Position numbers and translations under genes: made by a program. Of a DNA stretch of 64,000 nucleotides, positions 7,732-16,625 are shown piece by piece; the first letter of the stretch is position 1; every line of letters begins with the position of its first letter. The notes below the pieces were generated by a model. It ran no database searches. It was not told the origin of the DNA and worked only from the letters and a program-made list of their open reading frames with translations. The stretch comes from Desulfoluna sp942491485 (GTDB taxonomy: Bacteria; Desulfobacterota; Desulfobacteria; Desulfobacterales; Desulfolunaceae). The stretch spans positions 1 through 64,000 of the forward strand of contig CALOAX010000010.1 in NCBI GenBank assembly GCA_942491485.1, in the 5' to 3' direction.

Positions 7732-9223
7732 GTTCGTACTCCTCCTGTTTATTCAATGGCGACGGGTCCCCAAACAAGCGGCTGTCCGTCCCGGCCCGGG
7801 TGCTGCCCTGTATGGCCTCTGATTCCAGGGCCGATGGCGGGGCTTTTGCACCTTTAAGAGGAGCGGGGTACGTCGTCTCGTGTTTTACAGATCCATCAAG
7901 TCAAAACAAAAGCTTGGTATGTATTGCCGGGCGGCAAATATGTCAAGTTGAATCCGTGGGAAGCAGGGCAAATGACCGGTTCACCACGAAGGGGGGAGGG
8001 GACACGAAGAAGGGTGGAAAAGCAGCCTCCGGCGGCCAGGGGCTGAGCCCCTGGACCCCAGGTGCGCAAATGCTCTGAGCCCTCGTTCCTCGGGCTCTTC
8101 ACATTCGCTGACGGGCTGCGCCCGTGAATCACGGTACTCCCTTGATTTCGTCTTTCCCGGCTGCACGATATGTGAGAGCCGCTGTCATGCATGAACCAAC
8201 GCCAAAACGTCACCATTCAAACAGCCGATTGACCGGGGATCCACGTGTGAATGTCGATACGGTTTGATATTCGCGTTACAGTTGTCATTCATCGAGGCAC
8301 ACTGAATCTATAGCCTACTTTTTTGCCACAGATGGACACAGATGGACACAGATGAGCACAGATGAGCACAGATGGGGAAGGGAAACGATGAATCAGGACC
8401 GCTTTTCCCTCTACTCACCACTCACTATTCACTGGCCGAGCGCAGCGACGCCTCGAACCAAGAACGAAGAACGTTTTTTGTTTTGCCATTCGCCTTTAGC
8501 CTTGTGTTTATCTGAACCAAGCACCAAGAACCGTTATTTTAACCATGAAGAACATGAAGGCGGCTGCGCCGCAGGTTTCAACCACAGATGGACCCAAGTC
8601 GGGATGAAAGTGAAGGCCTGGCAGTCTCTGGAATGGTTGGGAGACGCCGTCCTCCGGCATAGTTGACATGTGCATGATGGTGAGGCCTGTAGGGTGCATT
8701 TTATGCACCAAATCCAATCAGCGGAGCGAAGCGACTCCTCGAACCAAGAACCTTTATTTTAACCATGAAGGACATGAAGAGCATGAAGGCGGCTGCGCCG
8801 CAGGTTTAACCACAGATGTATCCAGGCCGGGACGAAAACGAAGGCCTGGCTGTCTCTGAAAAGGTTGGGAGAAGCCGTCCTCCGGCATAGTTGAAATGCG
8901 CATGATGGTGAGGCCTGTAGGGTGCATTTTATGCACCAAATCCAATCAGCGGAGCGAAGCGACCCCTTGAACCAAAAACGAAGAACCAGGCACTAAGAAC
9001 GGTTTTTTAAAAAATAGTGATCCGCTTCACAGCGTGAATCGTTTCTGTCCCCTACACTCATCAACGTATGAGGAAGATATGTATTGATGAGTGACCCTGC
9101 TTGCCTGAGTTGGCGTGTGTTTGAGAGTGGATGAAATGATTATGTATCCTGAAGAAATAGTCTGACCATGGTTTTTATGCCCACCGGTAGTTATCCCTCC
9201 ATCAAATCCCACCTTGAATTGAG
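7732..9223. repeat. 1.5 kb repeat desert with duplicated block
   Basis: No supported gene. It holds a type C bracket copy (8024-8127), a TGACCGGGGATCCACGTGTG motif (about 8230), tandem CACAGATGGACACAGATGAG repeats (about 8329-8372), GAACCAAGAAC repeats, and two near-identical consecutive blocks (about 8537-8735 and 8761-8965). Each block contains GGCGGCTGCGCCGCAGGTTT, TCCGGCATAGTTGA, GTAGGGTGCATTTTATGCAC and GCGAAGCGAC. The duplicated unit also appears in part at 1-115. Confidence 0.8.
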
Positions 9224-9262
9224 CCAGGCCTCACCCTTAAACGGGTGGGGCTGGTTTTTTTT
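9224..9262 (+). terminator. Rho-independent terminator
   Basis: CCAGGCCTCACCC pairs with GGGTGGGGCTGG (one bulge, one G-U), loop TTAAAC, followed by eight Ts. It reads on the plus strand, but no protein gene ends just before it, so it may end a small RNA starting around 9000-9050. Confidence 0.8.
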
Positions 9263-9540
9263 CTGCTCACAGTGACGCCCCATCGAACCATGAGTGTACC
9301 CCTGCCGATCTATAACGCCCCTTGCCAAGAACCTCCTGCCGGGGTATGCCTCCCAGAACACGCCGCAGCGATTTACCCCGAGGAACGAGGTGGAAAGCGC
9401 TGTGGCAACCTGGCCGTCGGCGTTATTCAGGCCAAAGTTAACTCGAATTCAGCTCACGTCATGGTTCAACCTTTTTATAAAAAACCATGAAGAGCCCTTC
9501 GGGCTGCATGAAGGATTTTTAGATAACCTCTTCGGTTATT
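9263..9540. other. Gene-free stretch before eutH
   Basis: No supported gene. It contains decayed bracket-like fragments (CCCCGAGGAACGAGGTGG at about 9378) and the CCATGAAGAGCCCTTCGGGC motif at about 9485. Confidence 0.5.
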
Positions 9541-9632
9541 CACGGGCGCAGCCCGTCAGCAAATGTGAAGGGCCGAAGGCCCGGAGCATTTGCAAACCAG
9601 CTTTCAAGGTGGCTCACCTTGCCGCCGGAGGC
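9541..9632 (-). repeat. Type B/C bracket repeat facing eutH
   Basis: CACGGGCGCAGCCCGT, then AGCAAATG and CATTTGC arms around AGGGCCGAAGGCCC, then AAGGTGGCTCACCTT, and the edge GCCGCCGGAGGC ending at 9632, 60 bases before the eutH start. Confidence 0.9.
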
Positions 9633-9691
9633 ATTGTTTTTTGGATGTTTTGTTTTCTCACAGAGTGACACACGATGGATTGGAATGAAGC

Positions 9692-10765
9692 ATGGCGTTT
9701 GATGACATGATTTTGTGGGTAATGGCGGTTGGGATCTTGCTTGGCGGGTTGGACAGAATCCTCGGCAACAGATTCGGGCTCGGGGAAAAATTTGAAGAGG
9801 GGTTTCAGGCCATCGGCCCCCTTGCCTTGGGGATGGTGGGGATCATGACCCTGGCCCCTGTGATCTCAAAGACCCTCGGCCCCATCATCACACCGGCCCT
9901 CACCGCCATGGGCTCCGATCCGGCCATGTTCGGCTCGATCCTGGCAAACGACATGGGCGGCTATCCTCTGGCCATGGAGCTGGCCATCAACAAGCAGGCC
10001 GGGCAACTGGCAGGTGCCATCGTCTCCTCCATGCTGGGCTGTACGCTTGTCTTCTCCATCCCTGTGGGGCTTGCCATCATCGACAAGAAAGATGAAGCCT
10101 TTTTTGCAAAAGGACTGCTTATCGGGCTCATCACCATTCCGGTGGGCTGCATCGCAGGTGGAGCCATCGCCGGGTTTGATATGACCATGGTGGTCCAGAA
10201 CACCATCCCCGTGGCCTGCCTGTCGGCGATTCTGGCGGCAGGGCTCAAGCTCGCCCCGGAAAAGATGATCTCAGGTTCCATCTGGTTCGGGAAGATGATC
10301 GTTCACCTCATCACCGTTGGCCTTGCCTGCGCCGCCTTTCAAAGCCTGACCGGAATCGTGATCATCCCCGGCATGGCCCCCATCGCAGACCAGATGGCCG
10401 TTGTCGCCCAAATAGGCATCGTCCTCCTCGGAACCTTCCCGGTCCTCTCAATCCTCGTCAAAGCCCTTGATAAACCCCTCAACGCCGTCGGCAAACGAAT
10501 CGGCCTCGACGCAACCAGCGCCGCCGGCCTGGTCTTCACCCTCGCCAACTCCGTCCCCGTCTACGCCATGATCAAAGAGATGAGCAACAGAGGAAAAATC
10601 GTCAACGTAGCATGGCTCGTCCCCGCCACAGCAGCCCTGGGAGACCACCTCGGCTTCACCGCCGCCGTGGCCCCGGAGATGATCACAGCCGTCGTCCTCG
10701 GAAAACTCATCGCCGGCGCCTGCGCCGTTGTGTTGGCCTTGGTTATGACCAGAGAGCTGGGATAG
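9692..10765 (+). CDS. eutH: Ethanolamine transporter family protein EutH
   Basis: A 357-residue polytopic inner-membrane protein with about ten hydrophobic helices. The features GFQAIGPLALGMVGIMTLAP, GSILANDMGGYPLAMEL and the late NSVPVYAMIKEM...WLVPATAALGDHLGFTA are those of EutH, which imports ethanolamine at low concentration or low pH. Length matches the family. No other eut genes (ammonia-lyase, shells, dehydrogenases) are present, so it is an orphan: either the rest lies elsewhere or it carries another amine. The start is ATG 9692 with GGAA six bases before it. The gene is flanked by inverted bracket repeats. Confidence 0.9.
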   Translation: MAFDDMILWVMAVGILLGGLDRILGNRFGLGEKFEEGFQAIGPLALGMVGIMTLAPVISKTLGPIITPALTAMGSDPAMFGSILANDMGGYPLAMELAINKQAGQLAGAIVSSMLGCTLVFSIPVGLAIIDKKDEAFFAKGLLIGLITIPVGCIAGGAIAGFDMTMVVQNTIPVACLSAILAAGLKLAPEKMISGSIWFGKMIVHLITVGLACAAFQSLTGIVIIPGMAPIADQMAVVAQIGIVLLGTFPVLSILVKALDKPLNAVGKRIGLDATSAAGLVFTLANSVPVYAMIKEMSNRGKIVNVAWLVPATAALGDHLGFTAAVAPEMITAVVLGKLIAGACAVVLALVMTRELG

Positions 10766-10779
10766 CCGGATAAAAGCCT

Positions 10780-10880
10780 GCCTCCGGCGGGCAGGGGCTG
10801 AGCCCCTGCACCCCAGGTTGCGAATGCTCCCGACCTTCGTGCCTCAGGTCGATCACATTCGCTGACGGGCGTCGCCCGTG
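10780..10880 (+). repeat. Type C bracket repeat after eutH
   Basis: Edge GCCTCCGGCGGG 15 bases after the eutH stop, then GCAGGGGCTGAGCCCCTGC, CCCCAGG, GCGAATG arms, the variant inner hairpin CGACCTTCGTGCCTCAGGTCG and ACGGGCGTCGCCCGT. Both inner-stem changes are compensated, an example of covariation. Confidence 0.9.
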
Positions 10881-11225
10881 AACAACGACTGTGGCTTTTG
10901 ACCTATCCACTGGCTCGCGAAGCGACTCCTCGAACCAAGAACGAAGAACCAGGCACCAAGAACGCTTTTTCTCTTACCACTGGCTCGCGTAGCGACTCCT
11001 TGAACTAAGAACGAAGAACCAGGAACGAAGAACGCTTTTCCCCTATTCACCACTCACCACTCACCACTCACTATTCACTGGGCATTGGCTCGCGTAGCGA
11101 CTCCTCGAACCAAGAGCCAGGAATGTTTTTTATTGCCATTCGCCTGTCCCTATGCCCTGTTTTTTAGCCTTTAGCCTTTAGCCTTTAGCCTGCTTTTATT
11201 TGAACCAAGCACCAAGAACGTTTTT
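10881..11225. repeat. GAACCAAGAAC / TTTAGCC short-repeat tract
   Basis: Gene-free. Three copies of TGGCTCGCGAAGCGACTCCT or close variants, each followed by GAACCAAGAACGAAGAACCA-type tracts, then CACTCACCACTCACC direct repeats and at about 11161-11201 tandem TTTAGCC heptamers. Confidence 0.8.
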
Positions 11226-11840
11226 CTATCCCTTATCTTTTTTCGGATAATTCATATCCAGAACCTGATTCCACGTCGCAACATTCTCCTTCTGAGCCTC
11301 AAGCAACCCGCTTGTATCACCCGTGATGGTGATTTTCACAATGCGATCCCCGCGTCGGATCTTGTTGACCACATCCTGGTCCGTGTCACTCACCACAGCC
11401 CCGAAGACACTATGCTTGTTATCAAGCCAGGGGGTCTTAACGTGGGTGATGAAAAACTGGCTGCCGTTGGTGCCAGGCCCTGAGTTTGCCATGGAGAGGA
11501 TGCCGGGGACGCTGTGACGAAGGGTGGGGTGAAACTCATCCTGAAACCGGTAACCGGGATTTCCTCGTCCCGTCCCCTGAGGGCACCCGCCCTGGATCAT
11601 GAAGTTGGGGATGACCCGATGAAATGTCAGCCCGTCGTAGTAGCCCCGGTTTGAAAGATTCACAAAGTTGGCAACGGTCACAGGCGCCTTATCCGCATAC
11701 AGCGTCAGATTGATCACGCCCTTGTTGGTTTCAACGACAGCCCGGATCTCACCGGCCTTTTTTGTCTCAGCGCCAAAAACAAGTGAACTTGCAGAGAGAA
11801 GAACAATCAGACTGAGCAGTAACGATCTATAGAGTTTCAT
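11226..11840 (-). CDS. Periplasmic cyclophilin-type peptidyl-prolyl isomerase
   Basis: A 204-residue exported cyclophilin. Residues 1-24 are a Sec signal (MKLYRSLLLSLIVLLSASSLVFG). The core has the catalytic FHRVIPNFMIQGG (Arg and Phe), GTGRGNPGY, ILSMANSGPGTNGSQFFIT and WLDNKHSVFGAV, all standard active-site elements. It speeds cis-trans isomerisation at proline during folding in the periplasm. A C-terminal extension after TGDT (about 25 residues) is not part of the core. ATG 11840 has AGGAG seven bases upstream; the longer frame runs into a type A repeat. Confidence 0.95.
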   Translation of the reverse strand: MKLYRSLLLSLIVLLSASSLVFGAETKKAGEIRAVVETNKGVINLTLYADKAPVTVANFVNLSNRGYYDGLTFHRVIPNFMIQGGCPQGTGRGNPGYRFQDEFHPTLRHSVPGILSMANSGPGTNGSQFFITHVKTPWLDNKHSVFGAVVSDTDQDVVNKIRRGDRIVKITITGDTSGLLEAQKENVATWNQVLDMNYPKKDKG

Positions 11841-11860
11841 GGTGTCTCCTGAATGGGATC

Positions 11861-12197
11861 CCTGCCGGGGGCCAAACTTTTGAAAAGTTTGATAAACAGG
11901 TTTTGCGAGCATTTTCAAAAACGACCCTCCGGAGGCAAACATAATTTGAATAGAACAGTTTTTCATCTACCCATACCACCAGAACGTACCGTTTTGCTAC
12001 ATGAAGATTGCTGCCATTGGGCGAGATAGGCGACTGGAGAAAGAGCAAGGGAAAGAGTTCACCACGAAGAGGGGAAGGGCACGAAGGAAAAGAAGGGCCT
12101 CCGGCGGCCAAGGGCTGAGCCCTTGGAACCCAGGTTTGCGAATACTCCAACCCTCGTGCCTCGGGTTGTCACATTCGCTGACGGGCGTGGCCCGTGA
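11861..12197. repeat. Bracket repeats between cyclophilin and WD40 genes
   Basis: Type A copy with damaged edge at 11861-11936 (AAACTTTTGAAAAGTTT present) and a full type C copy at 12097-12197 (CAAGGGCTGAGCCCTTGG; inner hairpin CAACCCTCGTGCCTCGGGTTG; ACGGGCGTGGCCCGT). Between them only CACGAAGAGG-type repeats are seen. Confidence 0.85.
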
Positions 12198-12428
12198 ACC
12201 ACGGATTTGGTTTCTGCCTCCCCCTTCGTGTAGCCCGTAGGGCGCTTCGTGAGATTCGTGGTTTATGCCTTATTTACTTTCTTAACCATGAAGGACATGA
12301 AGAGCATGAAGGCGGCTGCGCCGCAGAAGGGCAAGGGTATTTGCAGGAGAGCAAGCCCTTGCCAATCACCTGGCACCTATGGTCTGTTTTTTAGCCTTTA
12401 GCCTTTAGCCTTTAGCCTTTAGCCTTTT
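12198..12428. repeat. CATGAAGG repeats and TTTAGCC heptamer array
   Basis: CCATGAAGGACATGAAGAGC, then GGCGGCTGCGCCGCAGAAGG, then at 12388-12428 about five tandem TTTAGCC units. The array overlaps the 3' end of the next gene and supplies its stop codon. Confidence 0.85.
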
Positions 12429-13462
12429 GGCAAAAAACCGGAAATATCAATGAGGTGAAACTTTTTCCCGGAGGCAACCACAAGCGTATTGATGGAAGGA
12501 AAAACCAGCGGAATGGGATGTGAGGCGACGCGCTTAAAAACAAGTTTGTTGGTCCCTGATTCCAGATCAACCAGCTCGCCATGGGTTTTCCCCATACCTC
12601 GGTTATCACGAGTACCCAAGAGAATAAAAGAGCTCGGGTCGGTGCCGAGAGCGACGGTGGAAGAGACGTGGTTCACATCGGATACAAAATGGCTTTCTCT
12701 CTCGAGATTGGGCACATTCCAGCTGTCGACCTGGCCTTTTCGTGTCACCGTATGGAGGGTGTCCCCTGATTGGGAAAATGTGACATTGATAACCCAATTC
12801 CCAACTTCATAGGGTTGTATCGTCCCTTGTTTTACAAGCACAGGCGTCGTTTCTTGACGTGTGATCTCCCAGACAACAACACCTCCGGTTGACGTGCCCA
12901 CTGCAAGCCACCGCTTGTCGGGGCTGAAACTCATTGAGTCAGCGCACCCGTCGAAGTCATATTCATCGTCATAGAGACCGCTTGAGGTGTCATAAATTTT
13001 GATGCTGCCGGAGCCGCAAGCGAAGATGATTTTATGATCATCGGTTTCATCGTAGATTAAGGCTTTTACGCGGGCTTCTTCTATTGTTGTTAGCGTGCCC
13101 TCCTTGAGATTCCATATTCTGGTTTCATCATCAAAATAGGAATTTGTCAGGGCAATAGCACCGTCATCAGAAATGGTGATGCTACTCACCCGCATGTCGT
13201 GGGCCTTGAATATGAGAGGCTTTCTCTTGCCGTTGGTGTCATGAAATTCCACCATTCCCGTTTCATACCCCACACCTAAAATTTGGCACTCCGGGTCGTA
13301 GGCAAGGGCTGTTACACTGGAACTTTTGTCATAGGTCAGTTCCTGGAGGTATGTCCTCAGGTCACCTTTGGGGTCTTTGGTTTTTATAAACCGAGGGGCC
13401 AACATGATGCAGAGGGTGACAAGCAGGAAGGCCAGCAGCCATTTTTGTTTGCGGTCAGTCAT
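12419..13462 (-). CDS. Membrane-anchored WD40-like beta-propeller protein
   Basis: A 347-residue protein with an N-terminal membrane anchor or signal (KWLLAFLLVTLCIMLAP) and about six to seven WD40-like blades. Visible repeats include SVTALAYDPECQILGVGYETGMVEFHD, RVSSITISDDGAIALTNSYFDDETRIWNL and ADSMSFSPDKRWLAVGTSTGGVVVWEI. Such propellers are protein-binding scaffolds; no enzyme domain is seen. The start is ATG 13462 with AAAGG upstream, preferred over an in-frame TTG. Its last codons and stop (K-G-stop, AAAGGCTAA) lie inside the TTTAGCC heptamer array read in reverse, so the repeat has become part of the gene end. Confidence 0.8.
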   Translation of the reverse strand: MTDRKQKWLLAFLLVTLCIMLAPRFIKTKDPKGDLRTYLQELTYDKSSSVTALAYDPECQILGVGYETGMVEFHDTNGKRKPLIFKAHDMRVSSITISDDGAIALTNSYFDDETRIWNLKEGTLTTIEEARVKALIYDETDDHKIIFACGSGSIKIYDTSSGLYDDEYDFDGCADSMSFSPDKRWLAVGTSTGGVVVWEITRQETTPVLVKQGTIQPYEVGNWVINVTFSQSGDTLHTVTRKGQVDSWNVPNLERESHFVSDVNHVSSTVALGTDPSSFILLGTRDNRGMGKTHGELVDLESGTNKLVFKRVASHPIPLVFPSINTLVVASGKKFHLIDISGFLPKG

Positions 13463-13489
13463 GGGGTTACCTTTCAATTAAAAGCTCAA

Positions 13490-13519
13490 CGTGGCTTCGC
13501 CACCCTTGCCGCCGGAGGC
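13490..13519 (-). repeat. Short bracket edge facing the LprI-domain gene
   Basis: GTGGCTTCGCCAC hairpin followed by CTTGCCGCCGGAGGC. This is a truncated copy between the WD40 start and the next gene's stop. Confidence 0.75.
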
Positions 13520-13576
13520 TTTTTGTTTTGGCCACTTTAACCATAGAAGACAGCGTCTTAATGAAGTGACAATGGG

Positions 13577-14758
13577 TTAATGTGAAAAAGAGGCCCGGAC
13601 CAGATTTGACTCTTTGTATGTGTAGTCAAATGTATCAGGAAGCATTTCCTGATACGTCGATTCATCAAGTGATCCCACGTTATAGATGGGCGTGTCCTCT
13701 CGAATCCCTGTGATTGTGGACGCGTCGTCGTTGCAGCGGATGAGAACACCACTTACCTTGACCTCACTCTGGTTCGAAAAAATCCAGTTTATCGCCTTTT
13801 GACTCTCGAGAACGAGAAACACGGGGCCCTCATCGGGCAAGGCCACGTGCACGTTGTTGTACAGGTCTTGGGTGGTACCGCCTGAGATGATGGCGTTAAC
13901 CTTCGAAGGTTTTATGGCTTTGCTGATCAACCATTGAACATCATCGCTGTTGGAAACATGGGGATAGTTTATGAGCGATGCGTTGAAATGTGTTTCGTAA
14001 CTGTTGTTGATGAACTCAATTCGAAGACGGTGCTTTCCGGCATAGATGGGGAGAGAGAGGGTGCCATTGCTGTCCAGCCTTTCGGCGGCAAGAATGTCAT
14101 CAATAAAAACAGAGATACTCCCGCTGGTAGAGGTGGAATGCGATATGGGAAGGACGCATTTTTCAAGGGCGTCAATGTTTGCCTCCCAAGCGGCCTGAAA
14201 ATTGCCCGAATGAATTTTGCAGAATGAATCCCTTTTGTAGTTGATGGAGGGTTGGGAAACCGTTTCTGAGCTCACAAGGGTATTCTCATTAAAGTACGTT
14301 GCAGAGAATTTGCTCACCCTGTATGGGCGTGGCCTTTTCAACGGCGGAGCAGCCAAAGGCTTTCTTGCGTCGGATGGAGAGGGGGCACTCGCACCCCCCG
14401 GCTTTGGGTGCTTTTGAAGCTCATTTTTAAGGTATGCCAAGCGCGTGAGGGTTGATTGCGTGGCCAGATCAAGTTCAATAAAAAAACGGCCATTGCGCGT
14501 TGCCGAACACGTTGTGTTTCTCTCCTCGATCCATTGAATCTGCCCTATTTTAAGATCCTGTTTCTGAGCGTCGGTCAAGCGTGATCGCAATTCACTGTAC
14601 GCGTCATTGAGCTGGGCATCTGCGGCTAAATAATTCTTCGTGAGACAATAGACACCATCAAAGTCATTGGATGGGTTGTCGCAGCTGCCTGCGAAAGCAA
14701 GTGAAGAGCAGAAAAAAAGAGCCATCAGCGAAAGCGTTTGGAGTGTTTTCATAGTCAT
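13577..14758 (-). CDS. Secreted protein with LprI/DUF1311 N-terminal domain
   Basis: A 393-residue exported protein. After a signal peptide (cleavage near SLAFA-GSC), residues about 25-115 form the lysozyme-inhibitor LprI-like DUF1311 domain: CDNPSNDFDGVYCLTKNYLAADAQLNDAY...LKIGQIQWIEERNTTC with paired cysteines. A proline-rich linker (about 120-145) leads to a roughly 240-residue C-terminal part that I do not recognise. It contains a possible jelly-roll-like region (SGSISVFIDDILAAERLDSNGTLSLPI). ATG 14758 is chosen for AGG five bases upstream; ATG 14752 is possible. The likely place is the periplasm, perhaps guarding peptidoglycan. That role is inference. Confidence 0.75.
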   Translation of the reverse strand: MTMKTLQTLSLMALFFCSSLAFAGSCDNPSNDFDGVYCLTKNYLAADAQLNDAYSELRSRLTDAQKQDLKIGQIQWIEERNTTCSATRNGRFFIELDLATQSTLTRLAYLKNELQKHPKPGGASAPSPSDARKPLAAPPLKRPRPYRVSKFSATYFNENTLVSSETVSQPSINYKRDSFCKIHSGNFQAAWEANIDALEKCVLPISHSTSTSGSISVFIDDILAAERLDSNGTLSLPIYAGKHRLRIEFINNSYETHFNASLINYPHVSNSDDVQWLISKAIKPSKVNAIISGGTTQDLYNNVHVALPDEGPVFLVLESQKAINWIFSNQSEVKVSGVLIRCNDDASTITGIREDTPIYNVGSLDESTYQEMLPDTFDYTYKESNLVRASFSH

Positions 14759-15502
14759 CTTTGCCTGGGATCTTGAGGTTGAGTAGAATTGCTCGACAAG
14801 AGTTCTATAGCGTGGCATTGATCTAATATCAATTCAAAATAACTAGAAATCTAAAATGATACTGCCCTTCAAAATTCCAAGTAGAACGAAGGGCTTGGTT
14901 TCTGGTGCGCAATCCTTCACTCGGCATCCGTATGGACGCTCCTTCCGAATACCATGGGATTTGATAGTGCTTCTGAATAATTGTGCCGCAGTGGTGCGAT
15001 CCCCTTCAATTTACCCTGAATGTCGGTCTTCGCGACACTAAACAGAGAGAACCATCAATGAGTAAGGAGGCGTTTACGACTGACCTCTCACGATACCGGA
15101 CACCGACCATGCAAGTCCGCCCTCGACCATGACCGAAGAAGCTGGAACAACATAACGAACGTCCTATTTTTTGAGCCCATGACCGGAGGGTTGCGACTCC
15201 TTGAACCAAGAACATCTGTTTTAATAACCATGAAGCACATGAAGGGCTTGAAGGCGGCTGCGCCGCAGAAGGACAATGATATTTGGAGAACAGCAAGCCC
15301 TTGCCAATCGCCTGGCACCTATGGCCTGTTTTTTAGCCTTTAGCCTTTAGCCTTTAGCCTGCATTTATCTGAACCAAGAACCAAGCACCAAGAACTAAGA
15401 ACGCTCTTTTCCTTCTTGCCATACGGTTTGAATGATTCTATCGTTATCTCTGTTTGTTGTGGCATAGATAATGATATTTGACAGAGAAAGAGCAGGTTAA
15501 CC
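14759..15502. repeat. Gene-free stretch with CATGAAG and TTTAGCC repeats
   Basis: No supported gene. At about 15205-15270 is the GAACCAAGAAC, CCATGAAGCACATGAAGG and GGCGGCTGCGCCGCAGAAGG series, and at about 15327-15360 tandem TTTAGCC heptamers. The first 300 bases (14760-15060) are divergent between the two flanking genes and probably hold their promoters, but I cannot place them. Confidence 0.65.
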
Positions 15503-16499
15503 GTGAAGACCGACTTGGTAGATAAGCTGTTGCAGAACCGGAAAATCCTCATCCTGGGCCACCGCGGCTCCCGAAAAGCCGAGGTCCCGGAAAACACCCT
15601 TGCGGCCTTTGAACGGGCCTTTGACGTCGGGGCCGACGGCATCGAGATCGATGTGGAGACCACCTTAGACGGCAACCTCGTGGTGGTGAACCGATGGTTC
15701 CTAAACGCCGAGTTCGGACTTTTTCCATGGCAGGGGACCCTTGCCGAAATCCAGCGCCTCGGCCTCACCAAAGGCATCGCCATCCCCACCTTCGATGAAA
15801 CCTGCCGCCTTATCAAAAAGCGGCCCCAGGCCGTCTTCAACGTCGAGATCAAGTCCAGCAACACCCTCCTCTGCCGCACCGCCAAAGCCGCCATGAAGGT
15901 GATCAAGCATCACAACATCGACAACCAAGTCATCGTCTCCTCCTTCGACATCAATACCCTTCTCACCACCCGTCTTTTTCACCCCACCATCGAAACCGCC
16001 TACCTCTTCAGGCAGGACGACCGGGTTCTGAATGTCGAAGACAAAAATAAGTTTTCCTACAGGCTGAACACCCTGGTTAATAGATCCGGGATCAAAGGTT
16101 TTCGCCCGGATCTCTCACGATTCAGATGGGTGCATGGGCAAGGCTTCAGGGATGACGCTGTAGTAGGCTACCGCAATTGCCTGATAACGCAGCCCATGTG
16201 CGCATCTGGTTCGCCCGAAGGGTAAGGGTTTCAAGATGAAGGAGTTTTCATGAGAGATTCGGGCCGGGGTGGATACGCTTAACCCCGAGATTAAGTTGTT
16301 CCCGGAAAAAGGCGAAAGACTGTGGCTCAAAGGGGCGAGCCTTTTGGGGAAACGGGTGAATGCGTGGACGGTGGATTGTGAGGAAGATTTTGAGAAGGCG
16401 GTGGGGGCTGGGGTGGCTGTGGTTATTTCGGATCGGCCGGAGGGGATGGTGGGTTTAGTTGAAAGAAAAGTGGATATAGGCGTTGTGTCAAGTGTGTAG
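15503..16499 (+). pseudogene. Glycerophosphodiester phosphodiesterase gene split by a MITE
   Basis: The 5' part (15503-16104, GTG start) encodes a GDPD TIM-barrel: GHRGSRKAEVPENTLAAFE, GADGIEIDVETTLDG and FNVEIKS. The 3' part (about 16264-16499) continues AGVDTLNPEIKLF..., VNAWTVDCEEDFEKAVGAGVAVVISDRPEGM, the normal barrel end. Between lies a 159-bp element (16105-16263). Removing 16105-16261 rejoins ...IKGF-R-AGVDTLNPEIK in frame. As it stands the frame stops inside or just after the element at 16225. The usual second catalytic His (VVxHD) reads VVVNRWF, so the gene may have been weakened even before insertion. Confidence 0.85.
16105..16263 (+). mobile_element. MITE-like element, copy 2 (159 bp), inside the GDPD gene
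   Basis: Ends CCCGGATCTCTCACGA and TCATGAGAGATTCGGG are inverted repeats. The arm TCAGATGGGTGCATGGG pairs with CCCATGTGCGCATCTGG, and an inner TTCAGG pairs with CCTGA. Alignment with copy 1 is clear at TCGCCCGAAGGGT and CTGATAACGCAG. The distal half found in the 245-bp copies is missing. Possible duplication is TTCG (16101-16104 and 16258-16261), not CTAT. Confidence 0.8.
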
Positions 16500-16548
16500 G
16501 TTTGACCCCTTCCTCGTAGCCCGAAGGTCATTAAACCTCATTCTTTTT

Positions 16549-16578
16549 CGTGCTTCGGCACCAGTCGGGCGAAGCACG
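16549..16578. promoter_or_regulatory. Hairpin upstream of the HEPN/Toprim gene
   Basis: CGTGCTTCG pairs with CGAAGCACG over a 12-base loop, ending 47 bases before the chosen start. There is no T-run after it. It could be a leader hairpin or operator. The structure is seen; the role is inferred. Confidence 0.5.
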
Positions 16579-16625
16579 TATTAGCTATTTAAATGAAGTG
16601 TCATTATGAGAAGGCTGTCAGAATA

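Noticed and set aside
6856..7857. Open frame of 333 codons on the plus strand
   Set aside because: It is the reverse shadow of the binding-protein gene plus bracket repeat, with no recognisable domain; the binding-protein frame on the other strand has clear family motifs.
8329..8372. CRISPR array
   Set aside because: CACAGATGGA units are about 10 bases long with no spacers; this is a short tandem repeat.
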